Source: JBEEOW01 sp041191405
Lineage (GTDB): Bacteria; Bacteroidota; Bacteroidia; Cytophagales; UBA9547
Assembly (NCBI GenBank): GCA_041191405.1
Contig: JBEEOW010000009.1
Location: forward strand, 62,001-126,000
Length of the DNA: 64,000 nucleotides
Direction: 5' to 3'
Under the pieces are notes generated by a model that saw only the letters and a program-made list of their open reading frames with translations, did not search any database and was not told where the DNA came from. Position numbers and translations under genes: made by a program. Below, piece after piece: positions 26,901 through 34,257 of the stretch; position 1 is the first letter of the stretch; each line of letters starts with the position of its first letter.

Positions 26901-27296
26901 CAAGAAATGATTAGAGAAGCATTGCGTGAGTTAGAAAATGCAATGAAAGAAAATGGAATGAATGGTGCCGCTGGTAATTTACAACAACTCAAAAAGGATA
27001 TGGAAAAAACCGAAAATGAGCTTGTAAATAATCAACTTAGCCAAGAAACGATAAATAGACAGCAGGAAATACTTACTCGTTTACTTGAAGCTGAAAAAGC
27101 AGCCAAAGAACAAGGACAAGAAGAAAAACGAGAAGCAGAAACTGCAAAAAGATATAAACAACAATTACCCCCTGCATTTCAGCAATATTTGTTGCAAAAA
27201 CAAAGAGAAGTTGAACTGTTAAAAACCATTCCACCAGGGTTTACTCCTTTTTTTAAAGAAGAAGTAAGCGATTATTTTAAAAAAATCGAAAAATGA
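23916..27296 (+). CDS. DUF4175 family membrane protein with long coiled coil
   Basis: A protein of about 1126 residues. From ATG 23916 it starts MSYINQELLTKLQAYKKKAY, followed by two membrane helices (WASLLVVFYFLVN, VSLLVLFLGLAVAGFYAWLF) and a third near residue 160 (AIPVAICILILVF). Beta-rich extracytoplasmic repeats follow, up to about residue 510. The rest, about 600 residues, is Lys/Glu/Gln-rich coiled coil with a Gly/Lys/Pro-rich break around residues 920-985. This is the architecture of Bacteroidota DUF4175 proteins, function unknown. The frame extends 9 codons upstream, but that part lies in the terminator hairpin. Confidence 0.85.
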   Translation: MSYINQELLTKLQAYKKKAYLNNIIRGSIWWASLLVVFYFLVNSIEYISHFNTAGRVSLLVLFLGLAVAGFYAWLFKPLLHFFNLKEGMTDIEASQLIGNHFPEIADKLVNVLQLSNNADYQYSELLEQSINQKLTSFSYIPFTNAINFNKNKKYIKFIAIPVAICILILVFNPSYFSEPTKRIIHFEQTFQEPAPFQFKINNKHLTGFKGEPFSLDVTLTGKSLPEDLIIVSQGIKSKMLKKSENSYSYLIDNLDKNIVFELIGGGFSSGEYTIEVLEKPSIKSLIVKAEYPLHVGKKAETFNNIGTLTVPEGTKLTWLLDCEETEDLFIKFGDAPLAERVGTADMGFSSTFEYKKLMTQSEKYEIILQKGNLSNSQKIAFNLDVILDKYPSISIKQHKDTVLYSFIALGGSISDDYGFSQMKLFYRVIKEKATAVNYKSINIPIKKNANSQTFMFEWLFDTLNLQANDKLEYYVKVWDNDSFRKPKATQSTVMTLELPNQKKIEESIDKALTSDENSLEKSLKEAQNLKKQLKQLDDKLKGKKNLTWDDKKQVDELIKKQQELNQLVEKVKEQSSLNLEKKSKFDQKQSQELAEKNEQLKALMNELLDPKTKQMLEELQKLLAEKANDQDLRKAVEQMKKDGTELSKQLDRTLELFKRLKVDDKINKSANELEKLANKLEKLANDAKNKENLAQNLEKQKEINADFKKVQEQLKEAQELNKELETPKDLEKTEQDEQNIEKQLEQSKEQLEQKQAQKAQKPQKGGAKDMRDLGAKLQEMMAKNQQKEVEENIEDIKKLLKNLLAISFEQEEVIKTLKTHNPNDPKYVEASRAQVKLKQQAQSVSDSLFALSKRVLQIKEFVTKEVGLIHSYMDEALVLIKQRQPGQATGKQQYAMTSVNNLAAMLSDVLKQMQQQAAMPKNAGNGMCNKPGGKSPKPSLSDMQKQLNGQMQQMGKPGQKGKPQSGKSGKEGSKSGEGENGESASEQLARMAARQEMIREALRELENAMKENGMNGAAGNLQQLKKDMEKTENELVNNQLSQETINRQQEILTRLLEAEKAAKEQGQEEKREAETAKRYKQQLPPAFQQYLLQKQREVELLKTIPPGFTPFFKEEVSDYFKKIEK

Positions 27297-27326
27297 TGTT
27301 AAATTTAACATCTCAAAATCTTTATA

Positions 27327-27725
27327 ATGAATACTGTTAAAATTCAAATTCCATCATTACTTGAAAACATTAGAATTGTTGAGAGTTTTATTGATAATGC
27401 AAAAGACAAGTTTAAAATCAGTGATGATGTTTATGGTAACATAATGATATCTGTTACTGAGGCTGTTAGCAATGCAATTAAGCACGGTAACAAGTTATCA
27501 AAAGATAAAAACGTAACTTTAACACTTGAATTAAGTGAAAAACAAATCACTTTTTTGGTTGAAGATGAAGGCGAAGGTTTTGATACAGAAAATATTGCAG
27601 ACCCAACTTTGCCTGAAAACATTGACAAACCAGGAGGAAGAGGTATATTTTTGATCCAAGCTTTAACTGATGGTTTTAATTTTCATGACAACGGTCGAAA
27701 ATTAGAATTAATATTTAACGTTTAA
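27327..27725 (+). CDS. ATP-binding anti-sigma-factor-type kinase (RsbW-like HATPase)
   Basis: A 132-residue HATPase_c protein. The N box is ISVTEAVSNAIKHGNK (residues 42-57), the G1 box is EDEGEGFD, and a GGRGIFLIQALTDG G2-like lid follows. This matches RsbW/SpoIIAB-type serine kinases that bind sigma factors or phosphorylate STAS-domain antagonists. No STAS protein or sigma factor is adjacent. An 18-bp palindrome (27295-27312) lies between it and the DUF4175 stop. It precedes ybeY by 18 bp and is probably co-transcribed. Confidence 0.88.
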   Translation: MNTVKIQIPSLLENIRIVESFIDNAKDKFKISDDVYGNIMISVTEAVSNAIKHGNKLSKDKNVTLTLELSEKQITFLVEDEGEGFDTENIADPTLPENIDKPGGRGIFLIQALTDGFNFHDNGRKLELIFNV

Positions 27726-27743
27726 AATTCTAAAGATTTTCAA

Positions 27744-28175
27744 ATGTCAAGAAACATCATATTTGCTAGCGAAAATACCGATTTTGTATTGCCAGCTAAA
27801 GAAAAAAATAAAAAATGGCTAAGTGCAATCGCTAAAAAATATGGTAAAAAAATAAGCGAACTCAATTACATTTTTTGTAATGACGAATATTTGCTTGACA
27901 TCAATGTAAAATATCTTGACCACGATACCCTTACAGATATTATAACCTTCGATAATAGTGATGGTGGAGCTTTTATAGTATCTGATATTTTTATTAGCGT
28001 AGAGCGTGTAAAAGAAAATGCAGAAGAATTTAAGGTTAGTTTTGAAACCGAATTAAAACGTGTAATGGCACATGGTTTATTGCATATTTTAGGTTATAAA
28101 GACAAAACTGACGACGATGCCCTAAAAATGCGTAAAGCAGAAGATGAATCCATTGCTTTGTTTGATACGATATAA
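27744..28175 (+). CDS. ybeY: Endoribonuclease YbeY (rRNA maturation factor)
   Basis: A 143-residue UPF0054 protein. The motif block VMAHGLLHILGYKDKTDDD holds the first two zinc-ligand histidines of the HGxLHxxGYDH motif; the third His position is Asp (GYKD), a form I recall from other Bacteroidota YbeY proteins. Upstream, NVKYLDHDTLTDIITFD is the usual strand before the active site. YbeY trims the 3' end of 16S rRNA and takes part in ribosome quality control. The next gene begins within its last 32 bp. Confidence 0.92.
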   Translation: MSRNIIFASENTDFVLPAKEKNKKWLSAIAKKYGKKISELNYIFCNDEYLLDINVKYLDHDTLTDIITFDNSDGGAFIVSDIFISVERVKENAEEFKVSFETELKRVMAHGLLHILGYKDKTDDDALKMRKAEDESIALFDTI

Positions 28176-29001
28176 AATATTAGGTTTATTTTTTATATTT
28201 TTTTATTCGATTACTTTTAATTCATTTGCACAAGATGGATTGTTTTCCCAATATATTTTTAATCCGCAATTGATTAATCCTGCATTAATTAATATTGAAA
28301 ACCATTCTACTAATTTATATACAGTTCAATCAGGGGGTGTGTTTAGTAATAATAGCAATACTTATTGGTTAACTGGATTTTGTAATTTATACCCACATAC
28401 CACTAGATATAACAGAAATGAACACCACCCATCTTTATCGATTAATTTATTTGATGAAACAAATAAAAATTATGGTTTATCTGGTTTAAATATAAATTAT
28501 CGCAAGGAATATGTAATTACTGAAAAAAATATTAGATTATCATTTAGTACAGGTTTAGGGCTAAAAAAACAAAATGTAAACTATTTTTTAGATAATCAAT
28601 CGGGTATATTTTTAGGAATTAAGAAATTATATATTGCTTTTTCTGGAGTTAATTTGCTTTCAAAACAAATGAAATCTAGCTATTTTTCATATTTAAGTTA
28701 TAAATTTCAATTTTCTAAACACTCAGCATTAAAACCATTTTTATTATATCAATTTGGAGATAAGAATCAGTTTGATTGTAATTTGAAATACATTGTAACA
28801 CTTAATTCTAGTCATAAAATTGGTGCTACTTTTTCTTATAAAAATAATAATACATATTTGATTGCTGGAGAATTAAATTTAAGGTCTCATATTTCTTTAG
28901 CGTATGGAGTAGAGTTTAGCAACTCAAATTTTATCTCAAATCAAGTTTTTTTGAAATATCAATTTGATAAAACTTGGTGTGGTACTCCTGAATTTTGGTA
29001 A
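28144..29001 (+). CDS. PorP/SprF family type IX secretion membrane protein
   Basis: A 285-residue protein with a signal peptide ending at SFAQ. The mature N-terminus DGLFSQYIFNPQLINPAL is the hallmark of PorP/SprF proteins. The rest shows alternating barrel strands (LSINLFDE, GLSGLNINYRKEY, IRLSFSTGLGLKK) and ends VFLKYQF. SprF-like proteins form outer-membrane partners of T9SS adhesins or of the gliding machinery. The ATG at 28144 overlaps ybeY by 32 bp; TTG codons at 28153 or 28162 are alternative starts. Confidence 0.83.
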   Translation: MNPLLCLIRYKILGLFFIFFYSITFNSFAQDGLFSQYIFNPQLINPALINIENHSTNLYTVQSGGVFSNNSNTYWLTGFCNLYPHTTRYNRNEHHPSLSINLFDETNKNYGLSGLNINYRKEYVITEKNIRLSFSTGLGLKKQNVNYFLDNQSGIFLGIKKLYIAFSGVNLLSKQMKSSYFSYLSYKFQFSKHSALKPFLLYQFGDKNQFDCNLKYIVTLNSSHKIGATFSYKNNNTYLIAGELNLRSHISLAYGVEFSNSNFISNQVFLKYQFDKTWCGTPEFW

Positions 29002-29014
29002 AAGTTAAATATAT

Positions 29015-29308
29015 ATGAAAAACCTATTACATCACATACGAATTGGATATTGGCTTAAATGTTATTTTAATTCACCTAAAATATCAATTGGCTTATTTTT
29101 GATTTCATTGTTAATGAATGTGTTAGTTATGGCATTGACAAATAAGTTAAATTTATTTTCTGCAATTGTTTTGTTGAATATTGTCTTTAGTTTTTTTTCA
29201 GCTGTTCACAACATAACAAAAGGTTTATACAAAATTGCTATTCTACAACTTGTATTGTTAGTTGCTAGCTTTGTTGTAACTTTATTAAGTGCAATGTTAA
29301 GTTCATAG
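29015..29308 (+). CDS. Small membrane protein of unknown function
   Basis: A 97-residue protein with three hydrophobic segments (ISIGLFLISLLMNVLVMAL, LFSAIVLLNIVFSFFSAV, IAILQLVLLVASFVVTLLSAML), probably three membrane helices. No recognisable motif. It starts 14 bp after the PorP/SprF-like gene on the same strand and may be co-transcribed. Confidence 0.6.
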   Translation: MKNLLHHIRIGYWLKCYFNSPKISIGLFLISLLMNVLVMALTNKLNLFSAIVLLNIVFSFFSAVHNITKGLYKIAILQLVLLVASFVVTLLSAMLSS

Positions 29309-29381
29309 AAATATTCTTAAAATAGGAAATAACAGCTAAAATTTAGATTTTTGCTATAATTGTTTATTCAAACCAAAAGCA

Positions 29382-31475
29382 TTGAGTTTTTTTGATACTA
29401 AAATAGAGTTCTTAAAAGGTGTTGGGCCACAACGTGGTGCTACTTTACAAACGGAGTTGCGCATATTTACCTATGCCGATTTGCTTCAGCATTACCCTTT
29501 TAGGTACGACGACCGCTCAAAAATTTACAGTATTGCCGAACTTCACGAACATTTGCCTTATGTGCAAGTGCGTGGTAAATTGGTTCATTTTGGTGTTGTG
29601 GGCGAAGGTGGCAAAAAACGTATGGTTGCTTACGTGCAAGATGCCACTGGAGAATTAGAACTTGTTTGGTTTAGAAACGCCATAAAATATGTAGAAAAAC
29701 AATTAAAAATTGGCGAAGAATACATCGTTTTTGGAAAACCAAATTTGTATAATAATTCTATCAATGTTACACATCCTGAAATGGATACCATTGAAGAAGC
29801 TAGTAGAAAAATTAGCACTTTACAACCCGTTTACTCAAGTACCGAAAAATTAAAAAATATTGGTTTAGATAGCAAAGGAATTAGTAAGCTCATTTATACA
29901 CTTTTACAACAATTAAAAGAGCCTATTCCAGAAACTATTCCGCAGTATATTATGCAGCGACATGGTTTAATTCCTAAAACTACTGCCGTACAATTAATTC
30001 ACTTCCCAACAAATACTGACAGACTTGAACAGGCTCGATACAGATTAAAATTTGAAGAGCTTTTTTATGTTCAAATCCGATTAATTAGTTTGAAAGTTAA
30101 TCGAAAAAACTCATTTGCTGGACATATTTTTAGGACTATTCCCCTTGTTAATGAATTTTATAAACATCATTTGCCTTTTACCCTTACCGATGCCCAAAAA
30201 AAGGTAATCCGTGAAATATATTCGGATATGAGTTCGGGCAAACAAATGAATCGCTTGTTGCAAGGTGATGTTGGTAGTGGGAAAACAATGGTTGCATTTA
30301 TTTGTATGCTAATGGCTGTTGATAACAATGCGCAAGCTTGTTTGATGGCACCCACCGAAATTCTTGCAGATCAGCATCTTGCTGGCTTAAAACCCTATGC
30401 CGATGCACTTGGAATTAATATTGCCAAATTAAGTGGTTCGTCTAAAAAATCGGAACGTACACGAATTCACGAACAGTTGCTTAATGGTACATTGCATTTA
30501 TTGGTTGGTACCCATGCTTTGTTAGAAGATGTGGTTCAGTTTAAAAATCTTGGTTTGTGTATTATTGATGAGCAACATCGTTTTGGCGTGGCTCAGCGAG
30601 CTAAAATGTGGGCAAAAAACAAAGCGTTACCTCCGCATGTATTGGTTATGACGGCAACACCCATTCCTCGTACTTTGGCTATGACTTTGTATGGTGATTT
30701 GGATTTGTCGGTAATTGACCAAATGCCAGCCGGACGAAAACCTATACAAACTGTGCACCGCAAAGATGCCAATCGTTTGGCTGTGTTTGGATTTATGCGT
30801 CAGGAAATTCAAAAAGGCCGCCAAGTGTATGTTGTGTATCCATTAATTGAGGAAAATGATAAAATGGCACTCAAAGATTTAATGGATGGTTATGAGTCAA
30901 TTTCACGTTCGTTTCCTGATTATCAGCTAAGTATAGTTCATGGTAAAATGAAAGCTGCAGATAAAGACTATGAAATGCAGCGTTTTATAAAAAAAGAAAC
31001 ACAAATAATGGTTGCAACCACAGTAATTGAAGTAGGTGTAAATGTGCCCAACGCCTCTGTGATGGTAATTGAAAATGCTGAAAGATTTGGTTTGGCACAA
31101 TTGCATCAGTTAAGAGGTAGAGTTGGGCGTGGAGCCGAACAATCATATTGTATTTTAATGACAAAAGATTACCTCAGTACCGATGGTAAAGTGCGTATCA
31201 GTACCATGTGCGAAACCACCAATGGATTTGAAATTGCTGATGTTGACTTAAAACTTCGTGGTCCTGGAGATTTAATGGGAACCCAACAAAGCGGTATTTT
31301 AGATTTATTAATCACCGACTTAGCCACTGATGGAGATATATTAAAACAGGCCCGAGCCGATGCCGAAGAACTACTTTTGATGGATAATACACTTTCTTAT
31401 CCTCAACATATCTGTATAAAACAACAAATTGCTCGTCAGCAACAAAACTCAACCAACTGGGCAAGGATTAGTTAG
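29382..31475 (+). CDS. recG: ATP-dependent DNA helicase RecG
   Basis: A 697-residue RecG of normal length with a TTG start. The N-terminal wedge/OB region includes LKGVGPQRGATLQTEL and FGKPNLYNNSINVTHPE. The helicase core shows Walker A GDVGSGKTMVAF, the DEQH box IIDEQHRFGV, VMTATPIPRTLAMT, and motif VI LHQLRGRVGRGAEQSYC, then the DLKLRGPGDLMGTQQSG ending. RecG remodels stalled replication forks and Holliday junctions. It is a single-gene unit with a 387-bp non-coding stretch after it. Confidence 0.97.
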   Translation: MSFFDTKIEFLKGVGPQRGATLQTELRIFTYADLLQHYPFRYDDRSKIYSIAELHEHLPYVQVRGKLVHFGVVGEGGKKRMVAYVQDATGELELVWFRNAIKYVEKQLKIGEEYIVFGKPNLYNNSINVTHPEMDTIEEASRKISTLQPVYSSTEKLKNIGLDSKGISKLIYTLLQQLKEPIPETIPQYIMQRHGLIPKTTAVQLIHFPTNTDRLEQARYRLKFEELFYVQIRLISLKVNRKNSFAGHIFRTIPLVNEFYKHHLPFTLTDAQKKVIREIYSDMSSGKQMNRLLQGDVGSGKTMVAFICMLMAVDNNAQACLMAPTEILADQHLAGLKPYADALGINIAKLSGSSKKSERTRIHEQLLNGTLHLLVGTHALLEDVVQFKNLGLCIIDEQHRFGVAQRAKMWAKNKALPPHVLVMTATPIPRTLAMTLYGDLDLSVIDQMPAGRKPIQTVHRKDANRLAVFGFMRQEIQKGRQVYVVYPLIEENDKMALKDLMDGYESISRSFPDYQLSIVHGKMKAADKDYEMQRFIKKETQIMVATTVIEVGVNVPNASVMVIENAERFGLAQLHQLRGRVGRGAEQSYCILMTKDYLSTDGKVRISTMCETTNGFEIADVDLKLRGPGDLMGTQQSGILDLLITDLATDGDILKQARADAEELLLMDNTLSYPQHICIKQQIARQQQNSTNWARIS

Positions 31476-31544
31476 GTGGAGATAAACCTTAAAATTTAAT
31501 TTTATTTTATAAATTTGTGATAATTAAAAAGTTAAATAAGTAAA

Positions 31545-31766
31545 ATGGAACCCTAACGTAAATTAACATTTTTCAAATCTATAGAAGATAAAAACTTGGA
31601 TGACTTAAAAGCTATGCGAGCTTCTACTGTCGAAGAAAGAATGTTACAATTGCGTGCTGATATCAATTTAGCTTATTGAATGTATGGTTTTGATCCTGAA
31701 AATTTACCCACAAAACATTTTTTAACATTTATCCAACCACCTAAACCTACAGATTTTAAGAAATGA
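31545..31766 (+). pseudogene. Decayed small gene with two in-frame stops
   Basis: A 74-codon reading frame interrupted by TAA at codon 4 (31554-31556) and TGA at codon 45 (31677-31679), ending in TGA at 31764-31766. Between the stops it reads as a coherent peptide: RKLTFFKSIEDKNLDDL, then KAMRASTVEERMLQL. After the second stop comes MYGFDPENLPTK and a C-terminal FIQPPKPTDF. The FKSIEDKNLDDLKAMR...TVEERM pattern resembles small Bacteroidota hypothetical proteins of the form F.S.EE.N..D.K.MA..TPEERL. It is most simply a pseudogene. Confidence 0.62.
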
Positions 31767-31836
31767 AATTTCTATTATAATTTCCATACCTAACATATAT
31801 CATTTATTTTTATTCATTTAAAATTGATTTAATGCC

Positions 31837-31844
31837 TAAATTTG
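31837..31844 (+). promoter_or_regulatory. Possible promoter -7 box for the truncated haemoglobin gene
   Basis: TAAATTTG matches the Bacteroidota -7 consensus TAnnTTTG and lies 18 bp before the ATG. No convincing TTTG -33 box is seen at the expected distance. Confidence 0.33.
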
Positions 31845-31862
31845 TAATTCAACATTAGGTTT

Positions 31863-32252
31863 ATGGAAAACGAATTAAGCATTTATGATCGCCTTGGAGC
31901 AGATAATCTTAAAACATTAATTGATAATTTTTACGATTTAGTATTTGAAGATGAACGTCTTAAAGAATTATTCAGCAAAACTCCCAAAGAAATCATTAAA
32001 CATAAACAAGTATCTTTTTTAACACAATTTTTAGGTGGTCCGCAGGTATATTCTCTACAATATGGGCATCCACGAATGCGAGCTCGTCATATTCCGCATA
32101 CAATTACTCCAAATGGTGCCATTGCTTGGTTGCAATGCATGGGCAAAGCCATTGAAAAATTGGATATTGACGATAATTTCAAAAAGGAGATCTATGGTTG
32201 TTTCCCACAAGCTGCTTTTCACATGGTAAATAGTGAAGATAAGGCTGAATAA
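31863..32252 (+). CDS. Group II truncated haemoglobin
   Basis: A 129-residue globin. The start ELSIYDRLGADNLKTLIDNFYDLV is typical, and the C-terminal half carries QFLGGPQVYSLQYGHPRMRARHIPH, in which the proximal His and the group II pattern (GGP..Y....GHP.LR.RH) are clear, followed by WLQCMGKAIE. Such globins bind O2 or NO and are linked to detoxification or O2 handling. It is a single gene with its own upstream region. Confidence 0.93.
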   Translation: MENELSIYDRLGADNLKTLIDNFYDLVFEDERLKELFSKTPKEIIKHKQVSFLTQFLGGPQVYSLQYGHPRMRARHIPHTITPNGAIAWLQCMGKAIEKLDIDDNFKKEIYGCFPQAAFHMVNSEDKAE

Positions 32253-32298
32253 TTAAAATGTTTTCTTATTTTTGAAATCTTAATTTTGAAAACAACTT

Positions 32299-32898
32299 AT
32301 GAAAAAAATATTATTTGTACTCTTTTGCTCAATTTCAAGTTTAGTTAATGCACAAGTTGTAATACCCGGTTTTGACGAATTTGCAGAGAAAAATCCATTT
32401 GATTTTACTTTTGGTTCTTACATTTCGAATTACAATTATGAATCATTGAACAACAAAGGAGTATTTTATACTATAGGAGCAGGCTTGGGTTGTAGATATA
32501 CTTTATATTCAAATAAATTTATGTCAATAGCACCACGATTAGGAATAGGTGGTGGTTATAATAATGCTAGCGTAACAAGTGAATATAGTGTAATAAACTA
32601 TCAAGTGCCATTAACAATGCATTTGTCGTTTGGTGGAGGTTCATCAAAAAAGTCAGGTCCTGAAAATTACCCATTTGGCTTTCATTTAGGAGCGGGATAT
32701 GCATTAAATGGCTTCAATATTGATAAAAAAATATATGGAGTTGCTGAAAATCAAACTACTTTGTATTTTGCTCCAATAGTTTATTGTTGTTTTAAATTTA
32801 AAGCAGGTGATTATAGATGGGGAATTCAACCATCATATTCATATTACAAAGAAGATTATACTTTAGGTTTGCATCTTTTTGTTGATTTAATTGATTAG
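32299..32898 (+). CDS. Secreted barrel-like protein, copy 1 of a tandem pair
   Basis: A 199-residue protein with a signal peptide ending at VNAQ (residue 19). The mature part is strand-rich: FDFTFGSYISNYNYE, FYTIGAGLGCRYTLYSNKF, FAPIVYCCFKF and a closing YRWGIQPSYSYYKEDYTLGLHL. The pattern suggests an outer-membrane barrel. The downstream gene is a clear paralogue that begins within its last bases. Function unknown. Confidence 0.75.
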   Translation: MKKILFVLFCSISSLVNAQVVIPGFDEFAEKNPFDFTFGSYISNYNYESLNNKGVFYTIGAGLGCRYTLYSNKFMSIAPRLGIGGGYNNASVTSEYSVINYQVPLTMHLSFGGGSSKKSGPENYPFGFHLGAGYALNGFNIDKKIYGVAENQTTLYFAPIVYCCFKFKAGDYRWGIQPSYSYYKEDYTLGLHLFVDLID

Positions 32899-32908
32899 TG
32901 TCAAAATA

Positions 32909-33568
32909 ATGTTGGGGCAAAAATTATTAAAAAAACTAGCATTTTTATTTTTATCTTTAATTTTTGTAGATACAAATGCTCAAATAACAACAAATGATTT
33001 TGATAAAATTGATTTGTTGGATAAGTTTATTCCTGGTACAAAAGAGTTTTTCACTAGAAATCATTTTGATTTTCATATCGGTTCATTAGTATCTAATTAT
33101 CAATATGATGGAATTGATAAAAAAGGACATTTTTATACAGTTGGTACAGGTTTTGGATGGCGTTGTCATTTATATTCAAATGAATTTTTTTCGATTGCAC
33201 CACGTATAGCAAGTTATTATGGGTTTAATCAATCTAAACTTTCAAAATCATATAATGCAAATGATTTACAAATTCCCCTTACTTTACACATATCTTTGGG
33301 GGCAGGATCGTCAAAAAAAGCAGAATTTGCTGGCTATAAATATGGATTTGATTTAGGATTTGGAGGTGCATTGAATAGATACTCAATAAGTCAGGATATA
33401 AGAGGAGTAAGTTATAGTAAATCAAAAACTTACTTAGCGCCAATTATATATTGTTGTTTTAAATATACTGTTGACGATTTTCGATGGGGAATTCAACCTT
33501 CTTATTCTTTTCTTAAAGAGGATTATACTCTGGGAATTTTATTATATTTTGATTTAGTTGGTTATTAG
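32909..33568 (+). CDS. Secreted barrel-like protein, copy 2 of a tandem pair
   Basis: A protein of about 219 residues with a signal peptide ending at TNAQ. Shared blocks with copy 1 include FDFHIGSLVSNYQYD, FYTVGTGFGWR, SNEFFSIAPR, GAGSSKKA, LAPIIYCCFKY and RWGIQPSYSFLKEDYTLGI, so the pair arose by duplication and has diverged well. The ATG at 32909 gives a better signal peptide than the TTG at 32891, which overlaps copy 1. It converges on the LEA-2 lipoprotein gene with no gap. Confidence 0.74.
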   Translation: MLGQKLLKKLAFLFLSLIFVDTNAQITTNDFDKIDLLDKFIPGTKEFFTRNHFDFHIGSLVSNYQYDGIDKKGHFYTVGTGFGWRCHLYSNEFFSIAPRIASYYGFNQSKLSKSYNANDLQIPLTLHISLGAGSSKKAEFAGYKYGFDLGFGGALNRYSISQDIRGVSYSKSKTYLAPIIYCCFKYTVDDFRWGIQPSYSFLKEDYTLGILLYFDLVGY

Positions 33569-34021
33569 CTATTTAATATCTCCTAAATTTACATTTTGAC
33601 TAAAATTAACTGGGAATTTTTTGCTGAATAAAAATACCCTTGCTTTAACTTCTCCATTAATATCTAGTTTAATTTTTCCTCCACTGAATAATGCCATTGG
33701 AGCAAGAGTAATTAATGTTTGTTTCGGAATTTTTATCAATATCTTTTGTGAAGATTCTTTATTTGCATCTAATTTTATGGTATTAATAATGCCAACATTA
33801 CTTAACTCTTTGCCATTAAAACTTGCTTTTAAATCTTTACCGTCAATGTTAATTGGATAATTGTTTGGATTCAACACTTTTATATTTACCCCAACAATCA
33901 TATCAGAGCCTTCCATTTTTTCTACCCCTACTCCTTCAAAAGCTTTGTATTGAATATCTTTATATTTAACACAACTACTTAATAATATGGCTGTTAAAAG
34001 TATAAGGATTGAATTTTTCAT
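33569..34021 (-). CDS. LEA-2 (water-stress/hypersensitive) domain lipoprotein
   Basis: A 150-residue lipoprotein from ATG at 34021: MKNSILILLTAILLSSC, with the lipid Cys at residue 17. The mature domain follows the LEA14-like pattern: VGVNIKVLNPNNYPINIDGKDLKASFNGKEL, then IKLDANKESSQKILIKIP and LDINGEVKARVFLFSKKFPVNFSQ. The family forms a small beta-sandwich in the envelope. The open frame extends to 34096, but that part lacks a leader. Its stop codon directly abuts that of the convergent barrel gene. Confidence 0.85.
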   Translation of the reverse strand: MKNSILILLTAILLSSCVKYKDIQYKAFEGVGVEKMEGSDMIVGVNIKVLNPNNYPINIDGKDLKASFNGKELSNVGIINTIKLDANKESSQKILIKIPKQTLITLAPMALFSGGKIKLDINGEVKARVFLFSKKFPVNFSQNVNLGDIK

Positions 34022-34121
34022 ACTATTTTTTGACATAATTTGATTTAGCATAATGAATATATATTTTGTCTTTATAGGATTATCGAAGATAATCAAAACT
34101 ATGTAATTTTATATTAATTTA

Positions 34122-34181
34122 ACCACAATAGTAACATAGGTTCCATAATTAATAAATTAATAGCTATGTTCCTATTGTGGT
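34122..34181. other. Long imperfect hairpin in the intergenic region
   Basis: ACCACAATAGTAACATAG (34122-34139) pairs with 34164-34181 with a single mismatch over 18 bp; the loop is 24 nt of AT-rich sequence. It lies 77 bp after the DUF5723 gene on the minus strand and may be a terminator or a processing signal. There is no obvious U tract. Confidence 0.55.
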
Positions 34182-34257
34182 AAATAAAATTCAAGTAGAT
34201 TCATGCTGAATCCTGTAAAGCCATATTTTTTTGACTTAATACTCTAAAAGTAAATAT

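Noticed and set aside
25400..27296. Glu/Lys/Gln-rich region considered as a separate gene
   Set aside because: The frame is continuous with the membrane-anchored N-terminus and the architecture fits DUF4175 proteins.
27295..27312. 18-bp perfect palindrome between the DUF4175 and kinase genes
   Set aside because: It is short, AT-rich and overlaps the stop codon; without a U tract I do not call it a terminator or operator.
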